This document shows, piece by piece, positions 20,828 through 32,585 of a stretch of DNA of 64,000 bases. The stretch lies in assembly GCA_947034885.2 (NCBI GenBank), contig OX344757.2, positions 9,936,001 through 10,000,000 on the forward strand, in the 5' to 3' direction. This DNA is from Thuidium tamariscinum. Its lineage: Eukaryota > Streptophyta > Bryopsida > Hypnales > Thuidiaceae. Below the pieces are notes generated by a model. It had not been told where the DNA came from and searched no databases. It saw nothing but the letters and a program-made list of their open reading frames with translations. Position 1 is the stretch's first letter; each line of letters opens with the position of its first letter. The position numbers and the translations under genes are program-made.

Positions 20828-21266
20828 TTGCTCAATTGCTACTTAATTTTGTATTTGTAACACTAATTTTACAAGTGACATTGATTTAATGAGACTAATT
20901 TATGTGTCTTCACTAGGTAAATGAGTTTAGTAGGATTGTTATAATACGAATAGTAACACAAAAGTTTGTGTGCCATGTCTTTCAGGTAGATAGTTGGATG
21001 TGAGGTCTATCCAAAAGACAATGTGCCAAAAAAATATTTAAGTTTTAAAATTCCCCTTGGATCCCCTTGGTTATACCAAAATTAATTACCTCCCATCCCT
21101 CCCCTCCCCTCCTACTTAAAATTTTGAACACCAATCAATTTGACAATCAATCAATATGGAACAATCTCATATCTACTCGCATATTAACTATATTTTCTAT
21201 TTAGTATTTATATTGTAACTATATCTGAACTTTCAATCGTACTTATATTGTACCCATATTTGATAT

Positions 21267-21297
<31 letters not shown>

Positions 21298-24105
21298 TGG
21301 TATTTTGAATTTGTGTTTGGATGCTCAAATTTGAATCTTGCAAAGTACAATGGCTTGTGATTTTTTGAGAAATCAATAGCATTTTGGAGGGGAGCATTTT
21401 TTATAAAAATCAATTTTGTGATTTTTTGGAGGATTTTCTTCCTTCTTTTAATCAATGGTTCAGATTTTTCTCCAAGGGGTGTGTGTATTTTGATTGACAA
21501 CTCTTGTTTTTCCTTTGAGGGAGGGGTGGGTCATTGCGGCCATTTTTGTAATCACAGAAGATAGTAAAAGCAACAAAAGAAATAAAATAATAAGATAAAA
21601 TGAAATGACACAAATTATAAATTCAACAATAGTGTGATTGGGCTCGTCATTTCTTAAAATCAATTCATCAAGGTAGGCATAGTTCTATTAAAATGTAGTA
21701 ATTGTATTCATAAAGAAAAAATAATCTGGAACTCTATAATATATTCTATTAGTAGGATATCCTACAATAAGTGATTTTGAGTGGCTTTAGATTGGCAATG
21801 CACAACAATATTTTATCTTAGATTTTGATAGAATTGGGTTATAGTTGATTTCACTACAAAACTTATTTTTGGCAAAATTGTAATTTGTGAGATTATAGGT
21901 TTAGTAGCATCCTTATATTCTTGAATACAATTTTAGAAAGTTTAACCAAAACAAAGAATTTTTTTCACAAATGATCACTTGAAATTTAAATATAAAATCA
22001 TTCCTTGCAATGAAATCCTATTTCATTTATGCCAAAATATATATAACCATTCTATATGATATGTGTACCAATAATTGCCACTAATTACAATTGATAATAA
22101 CAACAATTATTATAAAATATAAATTATTTTTAGTAGATCTTATTGTCATTTGAAAAAAGATTCCAATATATGTTAGCATGCATTATTGAAACATTGTTTG
22201 ATCAAGTTATGAATTTTCAAAATATTGTCTCTAAGTACCCAAAACCAACAATAAGTTGATGTGGACTTTTTTATTTTGACTATGTATGGTATGTATATCC
22301 ATCATGGACTCTCATTCCAATAGCATCCCTATCTACACTTGTTTAATATTTTAGGAGCTAAATTCATTGGACAAGTATAAATAGGGATGCAATTGGATTA
22401 AGGGTGCATATTATTGAATATGCATGGTTTACATCTTGTACAATCAATATTTAGATTTTTGTGACAATGTTTCATTCAATTGATGGTATTTCATTTTTAG
22501 CACTACAAATTATGCATGTAGGCACTTTATTTCTATTTGCACACTCTATTTATAAGAGCCTCAAGATGGTCATTTACGTCTTTAGAGGTTTTATGAGGCC
22601 TAAATAAGCTTGTGAGTTCTCCAAAGTTTTTGGATAGTAGGGAACATGAGAATTGTCACCAAATTAGCAAGTTGACATGGTTAAGAGACTGTCATGTTAG
22701 GTAATTTTTTAAATTAAATTAAATTAATTTATAATTATAATTATTTATATATTTATATATTTTTTAATTATTAATTATTCTAAAAGTACTACAATGGTTC
22801 ATACTAAGAGAAACAACCCCCAAATAGTTTCCCAAAGACTTCAATAAACATCTAAGAAAAAATAGGAATGGTGTGAAAGATAAATTAGGGTCCCATTCAT
22901 TCCATTTGTTTTAAGTTTAAAAATTCTATAGACATGCATATAGAAGAGTTTAATCTTTTGGATAAGTGTACCTTGAATGAAGTGCTACTATGGGCAAGGG
23001 TGTACTGCTTTACATTTAGAAATAGAAGACATTGTAAATGAAGTTACCAATTTAGACTTTGTGGATATTACTGTTATTTTAAGAATTAGTACTCATTTGT
23101 AGCAATGTAGTCTACACTATATTTTCAAAAGTGTTCTTTTCTCTTCTTGCATATGTTTGAAACACCTCATTTTTTTAAAGGTTCCATTGTATTTTGTCAT
23201 TGTAGTTGCTCAGAATTCTTGGTTATATTCTACAAGGCTATACCTTGTTATTGAACCTTAAATTTCTTTTGTCTTCATGGTAATTCCAATTTTTTAGTAC
23301 TTACCTTGCATTTCATACAAAATAATTGATATTGATATGAAATAAGTATAGTGAAGGGGTGTATAAGTAGAATGTTGTTCCCATCCTATAGCATACATTG
23401 GAAAACTAAACTTAGGGTCAATACGTAGAAATCAGGTATAAATAACTTTTGTATGAAACATTGTATTGCAAATCAATCACATTTTAGTTTTGTTTTGGAG
23501 TTCTCATTGTGCATTTTCTTACTTAAATTCTATAAAGCATGTTTATGGGCACATTGATTTTTTGTATAAAGAATAGAATCAAAAAGTGAAATTGATATTT
23601 GGTGAAATTGATTCAAAGCACCACATGAAATTGATACAAACTTGAAAATAACGAAGAATGAAAAAAATATTCCTAAAAATGAATGTTTTATTAAATATAA
23701 ATGTAGATTTTTCATCCAAAGCCATATAAGCCATCCAAAGTTAGTTTCATACTCACGTTTTATAATTCGCTTTGGCACTTCTCCTTAAATTAATCCAAGA
23801 ATGAAGAGAGATGAATAGATGAAAAGTTGCAAAGAAAGAATCTTTCTCAATGAAAATTGCCTCTAAATTGTTGTCCACAGTAAGTTAGCCTATAAAGCCA
23901 TTATAAGGATGCTATCTGAAATTGGTACGTCTACCATATGAGGGGTTATTTTTCAAGGATGTAAAAGGGACCCTACTTCATTGAGTAAACAATGTTATAT
24001 TTATACTTTGGCTTTTTTGGGTTCTCTGGCAGGTGTTCCCTTTTTTTTTTTTTAAGAAACAAATGAAACGTAGGTTTCTCCTTTGGATTCCCTTTTGGGT
24101 TCCCC
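20828..24105. other. Long AT-rich intergenic stretch
   Basis: About 3.3 kb with no frame of recognisable content on either strand. It holds a CA microsatellite at 21268-21292 and an AT-only tract near 22705-22775. No MITE ends were found by eye. Confidence 0.45.
21268..21292 (+). repeat. CA dinucleotide microsatellite
   Basis: Twelve or so uninterrupted CA units followed by TATATATTGG. Confidence 0.9.
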
Positions 24106-25485
24106 TTAGCCACTAGTTGAATTTGCGGCACTTGACAAAGGAAACAATATTCTGGCCACTTCGATTGTATCGCTGAACAATAATGAACAGTCCTCCAGTT
24201 CCCCTTTTTCCATTTGTCCCGAAGTTCCGTATGAGTTGCAACAGGCATTTTCCGATATTTTCGACCCGCACAATAAACTCAACCGGCCAGGCGCCACGAG
24301 CAGCAGGCCCACCAATCAAAGCGGGCGGTCATCCCCCGTGTCCAAACCACAACCAATGAGCACGCCCCCTACGATGCCACCTCATCAAAATCAGCCCCCC
24401 TTCACAGGACATACCGACCAGCCTCCTTTCCTACCTCCCGTGTACCGACCTCCCTCTCTGCTACCGACCTGCTGCCCCTTTCCTCGTCGCCTCTCCTCTC
24501 CCCTCCTCAGAAATATCGCCATCCTCCTCGCACTGCGTTTGCACTGAAACTCTTCCTTCGCCACTCGCATTGCGCTCTCGCACATTGCGTACGCCACAAA
24601 TCTCCTTCTGCAGGGGTTTCTGTACGTTTGTTGGAATCCGTGGGAACGTCTTCAATGACTGTTGTGTTGTGTGATGCGGTTTAGGAATGTGGCAGTAATG
24701 TGGCAGAGTGAGGTCAGGAGGGATTTGAGATTATTGGCTTATGGTAGGGAATGTGTGTGGTGAATGTAGGACGCGGCATTGGTGGGGAAAGAAGGAGAGG
24801 TGGATGAGGCACGGGAGGTGAAGAAGGGCGGTCTCTTTTCGTTCTGTGGCCCTGACACAGCAGGTTAGTTGGATTAATCTTCCGGTTTTGTTCGCTTTGG
24901 TTTCGAATGGCGACGGAATGAGAGTTGAAGGTGGATGGATTCAGTGTTTATAAGCTCCTTACTCAGTGACTCATTAGGTTTGCGTCTCTTTGTGTGGTGG
25001 ATATGAGTTTAGTTTCGCTGAGCCTGATCTTAGTTTTGAGCGTTTTTTGATTAGTCGTGCTGGGTGTTTATCGTCTTGCACGATGAGATTGAGATTTTTT
25101 ATGAATTAGGACAGGATTTAGCATTTTTTCGGAAGGGAGTGGTGTACTGAAGGACTATTACATGAAGGGAGGACGACATTGAGAATGTTCAGGGGAGCTG
25201 CTGGAGGAGGCTGATCAGTGATTGGGGAATGGCCTCTTAAATATTTGGAGATTTTTAGGTTTTCGGTTTGCAGTTAATTTTAGGAACAGAGCCTGCAGGG
25301 AATTCTGGATTCCGTGATTCTGTACATGGAAGAAAACAAGTGGAAGATAATGCAGGCTCCATTCCTAAAATTTCGGAAAAGTTTCGATTCTAGGCAATTG
25401 TGAGGGTCGGTTGTAGGTGGAGTCGTCAATTTTGAACTGTGGATTTGTATTGCGTGATAGGTCTAGGACGGATTAGGCCCGTGCA
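24106..25485 (+). promoter_or_regulatory. GC-rich promoter and long leader of the desaturase gene
   Basis: Composition changes abruptly near 24110. CCAAT boxes lie at about 24311 (CACCAATCAAAG) and 24353 (AACCAATGAG), followed by a pyrimidine-rich stretch (24420-24520), as often seen near plant transcription starts. Frames here (for example 24236-24547, proline-rich) look incidental. A donor-like CAG|GTTAGT near 24862 may start a leader intron. A fold-back lies at 25277-25371. Confidence 0.4.
25277..25371 (+). promoter_or_regulatory. Long hairpin in the desaturase leader
   Basis: The left arm at 25277-25297 contains TTTTAGGAACAGAGCCTGCA. The right arm at 25351-25371 is its complement with two mismatches over 21 bases (TGCAGGCTCCATTCCTAAAA). 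The loop is 53 bases. It ends 114 bases before the ATG. Not TA- or TTAA-flanked, so not obviously a MITE. Confidence 0.6.
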
Positions 25486-28400
25486 ATGGCGCCCCACTCG
25501 ACGGATGTTACGGAGTATGCGCCGTCTGAGGGATTGAGGCTCCGTGCCTCGGAGGGAACCAGCCCGGGGTTGGAGACTTCCTTGAAGAAGTATACTCTTG
25601 AAGATGTGAGCCGTCATAGCAGCCCAGCGGATTGCTGGTTGGTCATCTGGGGCAAAGTTTACGACGTCACAAGATGGTAGGAACTCATGCAAAATATGTG
25701 CTACAATTAGGATACGTTGTATATGTTGCTTGAAATCATTGCTTATGAAATTGTCGAATACAGAATGGATGGGTCTTGAATGCTATTGTTGAGAGACTTA
25801 CCAATACTTTTGAGGCGAACCTTGCAAATTGAATTCAAAGTCCCTCAATATGATTGTAGATAGATATCGAGGGGTTACTTGATGGTTGCGGTTGTGAAAA
25901 ATCAATAATCTTGCAAACTTTTGTTCACAGATCGTAATTTGTTATCTGGATAATCATTTTTTCTTGGTCCCAGAACTTCTAAGCTGTCACAGGAACAGGC
26001 CTTGGTGTAATTGGTCTGAAGGAATGTTGAGCTCGTACTATTGGTGTGCTTTTTTGACCAACTACGCAGGAATTCAGCTATTCTGATTGTAATAAGCGGC
26101 TGTGACATATGCTGTCTAGCAGCAGAAGCTGACGTATGATATGGATTCACTCTCTGTGTCAGGATCCCCAATCACCCAGGGGGCAGTCTCATCTACGTGA
26201 AAGCAGGGCAGGATTGCACTCAGCTCTTCGATTCTTATCATCCTCTTTATGTCAGGTGATTATCGCACTGCATTCTCAGTTGTTAGGTGATCATTGCACG
26301 TCATTTTTTCTTGTGATTTTGGCACATTATTATTTCAGGTGATTATTGCGCATCTGTGGAGCTGCCACTTCCTCTTTTATTAGTAGTTCTGTGCCATTTG
26401 TTTATTTTTGAAGAATCCCAGAATAAATGAGAACTGGGATTAGATTTTCCTTGCAACTGAAAGGTCTCCGTATTATGAGTTTTGTTGAACGCTTGTTTCT
26501 TTGTGTACTGGAATGATGCTGAGTACAGAAAAATGATTTCCAAGTACTGTATTGGGGAGTTGGCACCCACCGTTGGTGAAGACAAGTTCAAGTCCGCCCA
26601 TTTGGAGTACACGGATGCTGCAAGTGAAGATTTCTACTTGGTCATGAAGCAACGGGTTGAGGCGTACTTCAAGAAAAAGAAGGTTTGAATTGATAGCCTT
26701 CTCTTTCCTGAACTTTTGCTAACTGAGGACGAAACGAAGTATTTTTCGTAAATGAACCTCGGTGCAGAAATTCGGATGGCCCGTGTATTCAAGGGAATGC
26801 ATCTGCTTCCCCAGAGTGTGAATGAACCTTCACGAAAAATGGAGTTGAGTTAAGTTGGTTCTTGAAGTAGGAATATGTTCTCGATATCCAGTATTTGGAG
26901 AATCCTGGTAATAATCTACGGTCTGTTCTGCTGCTGGAATTTCCTCATGGAACTATTTAGGCCTACTCAATTATCGTCACATGTGAGGAGGCCTTAATAG
27001 GTCTTTGGTATGAAGCAATTATTCGATTTAGTACTTGAGAGTTGGGATTTACTTCTATAGTTTCGGAGTTGCGGCTTGATTTTAGGTTACTCCCAGCGAG
27101 CTTTAATTGACCCATGGTTCGAAACGTGCAGATTAATCCTCGAATTCATTCACACATGATTATAAAGTCACTTGTTATTCTTGTTGGGTACTTCGCCTGC
27201 TACTACCTAGCATTCTTCTGGTCGTCAAGCTTCATGCTTTCGCTGGCTTTTGCCTTGGGGATGGGTTTCTTTGCGGCAGAGGTGGGAGTGTCGATACAGC
27301 ATGATGGAAACCATGGTGAGTTCCAGTATCTTTCTGGATAAATAAATAGCTGCAGAAGATCTTCTTACGTACTCATTCAGTTTCTTTCTCATTCTGTCGC
27401 TCTTGCAATAATAGGCATATTCTCTCCCGTAAGACAGATGTTTTCCTTCTTGTGAGTTTTGACTGCATTGTTCGAATGAAAGTAGTGTCAACAGTTAGAC
27501 ATAGTTCGCGAAGAATTTTTCGGTTGTCTACTGACTGCTTTCTGATGGTGAATCTGGATTTGGCAGGTGCATATACTAGCTGGTGTGGTTTTGGGTACAT
27601 CATGGGAGCGTCTTTAGACTTGGTTGGGGCCAGCAGGTGGAATTTTCAACTTTGAGAAGGCAGACAATTTTGTGTTTTTTCCTTTTTGTAATGGCAGTGA
27701 TGGCTACCTATAGAGTTGTATGGCAATTACTGTTTTTAGTATATGTGACTGAATCTGTAGGTCTGGTGCAACCCAGCTTGTTAACCTCTTATATATTCCA
27801 TTATGTGTAAGGTTATTGTTTGTTTGTAAATAACTTTCATGTGTTCATGTTGTGCATGGATTACAGCTTCATGTGGAGACAGCAGCACGTTGTGGGACAT
27901 CACTCGTTTACCAATGTGGACAACTATGATCCTGATATTCGTAAGTTGGACTAAAATTTGCTTTTGCCACACTGTTATCAATAATAAATGAATCTCGTTT
28001 TATAAAGAAACGTTTCACGTCTCTTTGCCTGGCGTCGCGGATTACCATCTTGATATCCTGGGTTCCGGTTTCCGGTTTCTATCAATCATCAATCTTTGAC
28101 ATTTGTGACTTACCCTAGTGTTCTCATGTGTGGACTTGTCCAATTTCTCCTTACTGTCAGTTTCATCTTCATATGCACATTTCGAATGTATGTGTAAGTT
28201 GATTTGTTATCAATCATGTCTTGAATCCAGGTGTAAAAGATCCAGATGTTAGGAGGGTAGCAACTAGCCAACCAAGACAGTGGTATCATGCCTATCAGGT
28301 AATTGATGTCTTGTACTTGGCATCTAACGATTTTTTTTTTTTTTAAATTTTCTTTTCCTCCACCTCTGTGTTCCAAGATCAGTATTTCAGTCAAGGACGT

Positions 28401-30866
28401 TCACCCTCATATATTTATCTAGTGTAGGTCAATTATTGCGGTATAACCTATTTTATTGGTGCTATAATGTTCTACTTCTTCATCAATGGCAAGTCGATTT
28501 GTCTTTCCATGTTGGCTTACACTTTATTGCCAGTTGGGTTACTGCATCCACGCAGCAGTGTCCTCGTAGCAGGGATATTAACTTGGTTTTTTATCTTGGG
28601 GAATGTGGTTCTTTGCAGCATATCTATCTGGCAGTCTTGTATGGAGTATTAGCTCTTAAGAGTATTTTCCTCGATGACTTCTTGGCCTACTTCGCAGGAT
28701 CTATTGGCCCGTAAGTATCTTGGCTTCAGAAGTTCTCCTTCCACTGTTTTTGTATGTTCAGGACCAAGCTTAAATTAGATTGTCCACTTTAGAAGCTAAT
28801 ACGGTAGTCGATTACAGTAACTTTCAAAAGATATTTCTTTCTTAAAAAAATCTAGGGTAGGCTTGTTCTTGCTACTGTCATGTTTTCTTTTAGATCCTTC
28901 TTGAAGCTTCCTAAACGGTTTATTTCGATTCTATATCAACTCCCATAGATGTTGAATCTGGACCACTTTGAGGCACCGTAGGGGTGAACTTATCAGTACT
29001 CGCTTGATTATTGTAGTACCATGACGGAAATTTAGTACTAAAGTCACTGTGACATTCTATGATAATGCTATTATCATCTGCACATTCTGCTTGTGATTCT
29101 GGAATGAATAGTAACAGTGAGTTGGAGCTCTAGAGGACGGAAGGAATAATCTTGAGTTGTCTTTTGACAGTGTGAAGGTAGCGAAAATGACACCCGGCGA
29201 GTCCAGCGTCTTTTTCGCGGGGAAGCTATTGTATGCATTTTACATGTTCGTGTTGCCATCTCTATATGGTGTCTATTCGGCAGGATCTTTCTTGTCACTG
29301 TATGTGGCATCTCAGGTACATAATCAGATTTATTACCTAAAGCTTCACCTTTGAATCTCGATTGCTAGTCTTTTAGAGGAACTTTTTTATCATGTATTAT
29401 AGTTTGCCAGTTGGGACGAATACCGAAAGGTTTCTTGTGTCCGTTCTTGATTGCGACAATAACTCTATGATCTTATCGTCTGCTGCAGCTCATTACAGGG
29501 TGGATGCTAGCTTTTCTTTTTCAAGTCGCACATGTTGTGGATGATGTGGAATTCCCAAAACCAGAAGAGAGCGACGGCACTCTGAAGGTGAAAGGTGGTT
29601 GGGCTGCAATGCAGGTAGAAACGAATCTGTTCAAGTTTAAAACTGTTTGCTTTGAGCTTGTTGCATCCCTTATTATGAAAATTACTTGGAAATTTTCTCA
29701 GCAGAATGAGTAGGTGGTGATCTGGGACATTTTATTGAAGTATTCCTGGAGGAATTTTGTTCATTTTGAAGTTTTGTGGGATGTTGGCACCATTTATTAT
29801 ATTATATGATTCAGTATTCATTGTAATTGGTATCTTGAAGGGAAATGTAATTGAACCGATGCTGAATTAGTGTCGTTTGATTATTGCACAAGAGATTATC
29901 TGATGACGTTATTATCTAACATAGGTTATGCTTACGGTCTAGTTGATGAAATTTGAACCTTTTCGGTGCAGGTTGCAACTACGACCAACTTTAGCGCACA
30001 ATCACTGTTTTGGAGTCACGTGTCCGGAGGATTGAATAATCAGGTAATTATCTTCTGGTTCTCTTGCAATTGCCTCATTACCTCATATCTGGGGAGGCTT
30101 TTGAAGTATATTCACTGACGTCATTGCTATGATTCATTCATCACTGAAAACATGAACTGAACGGTTTTCACTGGATAAATCAGGCGCTATCTGAATTCCT
30201 TTGTCTCTTCCAGTTTTCTGCTACAGGATTCATGATTGTCATAAAAAAAATTACTCTTGTTTTTAATCTTTTGTCCTGGCACTCGATCAATATTAGAACG
30301 TACCATGTCTTAACTTCTGCACTGTGTGCTGAGCGGTTTGTAGATTGAGCATCATTTATTTCCAGGAGTTTGCCATCTTTATTATCCAGACATTCAACCT
30401 ATTGTCAAGGAGACATGCAAGGAATTCGACGTGCCTTATGTAGCTTACCCATCTGTAAGTACCCACAAGTTCTTACTTTCCTTACAATTCCTGTCTGCGT
30501 AGACCATGGTCATTACTGTATACCATGGTCACTACATAGTGATGTGTTGGTTTGTGCAGAGCTTTAACATGTGCCAAGTGTCGTGTAGAGTTTGGTGGTA
30601 TTTCTTTGTATATTATGTGCAGAGTTTCAATACGTGACAATTGTCGAGTAGAGATTAGTGGTAATTTTTTGCCTCTGCGAGAGACAATATCCAAGGCAGA
30701 TTTAATGTTATTGGATTGATGTTCTTGAGATGTAGAATAAATCTGCAGTTCTCATGAGTTTGCTCAAACGGGTGCATGTCCTGTCATACAGTTTTGGACT
30801 GCGCTGGCGGCTCACTTTGCGCATTTGAAGAAAGTTGGTTTGACAGAGTTTCGACTGGATGGCTGA
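25486..30866 (+). CDS. Cytochrome b5-fused front-end fatty-acid desaturase, delta-5 type (13 exons)
   Basis: Exons: 25486-25676, 26163-26255, 26529-26682, 27132-27315, 27567-27636, 27867-27940, 28231-28298, 28619-28710, 29171-29315, 29489-29614, 29972-30043, 30344-30454, 30792-30866; 484 residues, all introns GT-AG. The enzyme introduces a double bond between carbon 5 and the carboxyl side of C20 fatty acids (toward arachidonic and eicosapentaenoic acid) at the ER, taking electrons from its own cytochrome b5 domain. The heme motif HPGG is at 68-71. The three histidine boxes are HDGNH (203-207), HVVGHH (238-243) and QIEHH (423-427); Gln in place of His in the third box marks front-end desaturases. 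Hydrophobic spans lie near 158-200 and 320-375. From memory of the family, it is closest to the Physcomitrium delta-5 enzyme (start MAPHS, end TEFRLDG); that regiospecificity is inferred. No exon is broken. Confidence 0.93.
30554..30680 (+). repeat. 63-bp tandem duplication in the last desaturase intron
   Basis: GTGCAGAG starts at 30554 and again at 30617; each is followed by TTTMAAYAYGTGMCAAKTGTCG and GTAGAG. Just upstream, ACCATGGTCA occurs twice at about 30502 and 30521. It lies wholly within the intron. Confidence 0.6.
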
Positions 30867-31574
30867 TCACTGATCAGGCAAGATTCAAGAGCTATTACTC
30901 TAAGTTTTTTATTACTGGAGAATGGTTGTCATTCCCTCAGTGTTCTGAAGATCAAAGGGTTTGTCAACACTCTTAGGTCATGTCCCATATTAGGAGTCTT
31001 CAGTGTGACTTAAGCTCATGTGTATCCTTTTTGTTTTATAATTTGATATTTCTTGTCTTGATATTGGAATGCTTGTTGAGATTGTATTTCCTGATTTTTT
31101 TTAATTGTGGCAGATATTCTGACGTGGACGCATGAATTTCTGTGAATGGGCAATGATATTGGTGGATATTGATGTTAGTATTAGACATATCCTTGCACCC
31201 TGAGTGTATATTAGTCATTGACCTTACGTAAGCGCTTAATTGACTCAATAATGGTCGATGTGAAATTTTGAAGTCTCCCTCTTCTTGTGATGAATTCCTT
31301 ACACCGAGCCTTTTTTGCCCTTCTAAGTCTTTGAGTTTTGAGATGAATTTTGGCAGTTGCATGTAAAATGGATGACTTAATTGTCTTTGGTGGCTTATTC
31401 AAGTCTCCTCAAGTCTCAACCGTAAGTACCACGCACCCCTAACTTGCTGTTTTGAATGAATTTTTTGTGTTTGGGACAAAGCATGGCACTGGTGCAAAAT
31501 GTTGCCACATGGCTGAGTAGCATTCGAATTTGCAATGAAGTGAGACAAAATAGCACTCTTATTTAAGCTAAGGC
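30867..31574. other. 3' flank of the desaturase gene
   Basis: Mixed composition, probable trailer in the first few hundred bases. No strong AATAAA. A minus-strand frame at 31036-31362 has no recognisable content. Confidence 0.4.
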
Positions 31575-32098
31575 TTAACCCTTAAATGTGTAAGGCCTTT
31601 TTTTTGAGGTAATAGAGATTTGCTCCAAATTGAACAAAAAATCAACATTTTGATGAGTTTTATTAATATTTTTTGAAATGTATTCATACAAATTCAAATT
31701 AGATATGTTAGAGATCATGTAAGAAAAGAAAATACAATAATATTACTTATGGATTGAAAGATTATAATGCTTGATCAAAAGGGTGTTAAAACTACAAAAG
31801 TGACTTGAAGTCTTTTAATTTTCTTTTCATACATCAAATCTAAAAAGTTGGTCACCAAATAAGTATGAGGTTAATTGGCCAAATATGCATAGCTTCAATC
31901 AATTTATGGCTCTTCAAAATTTGTCTTACAATTTTTTTAAATGAATTTCTAATGTGATTTTTTCTCTAAGATCTAGCATATTAAAGGTTCATTTCTAAAA
32001 GCTATGGAAAGTGAAGATTGTAATGGACACCCTTATACAAAATCTTGAATAGAAAAATCACAACCAATCATTTTAAAAATTAGGTATTTTATGTTTAA
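31575..32098 (+). mobile_element. TTAA-ended element, family Q copy 2
   Basis: Begins TTAACCCTTAAATGTGTAAGG and matches 39370-39913 along its length (CAACATTTTGATRAG, TTGGTCACCAAA, AATCATTTT). The right end has decayed to GGTATTTTATGTTTAA. Its closing TTAA is shared with the next element. Confidence 0.6.
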
Positions 32099-32585
32099 AC
32101 CCTAAAGAACCAAGGAACAATTTTGGCAATATAGCAAGTTTGGGTAGTTCACTATGAATGGATTTTTTATATTTTTTCTTTAAAATTTTCACACAACATT
32201 TGTCTAAACAATAGCTTTAGGGCACAACAATTTTCATGATTTTTGACTACATGGTCTAAAAGTTATCACATGATATGTGATTTTCTTTGATCTTTAGGTA
32301 GTTTGGGTAGCTAAAAAAACTTCTTTAAAAATCACTTTTTGAAAAAATGAAAAATTGATTATTAAAGAAGTATTCTAAATTGTTTGGGTTGGCCAAAGAT
32401 CAAAGAAAATCACATATCATGCAATAACTATTTGACCATGTAGTCAAAAATTATAAAATTGTTATGCCCTAAAGCTACTCCTCAAGCATATGTTGTGTAA
32501 AATTTTATATTTATATATTCTAATTGTAGTGAACTACCAAAATCACTATCTTGCCAAAAATGCAACTTGATCATTTAGGAGTTAA
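32095..32585. mobile_element. Palindromic element made of two family A ends, head to head
   Basis: The left half (from TTAAACCCTAAAG) and the right half (to ATTTAGGAGTTAA) are inverted copies of the same roughly 200 bp of family A: TTTTTGACTACATGGTC and CACATGATATGTGATTTTCTTTGATCTTT-like stretches occur on the plus strand at left and the minus strand at right. TTAA bounds both sides. Confidence 0.65.

Noticed and set aside
24236..24547. 103-codon proline-rich frame upstream of the desaturase
   Set aside because: It lies in a GC- and pyrimidine-rich promoter/leader region, overlaps frames on the other strand, and its proline richness follows from C-rich DNA. No homology recognised.
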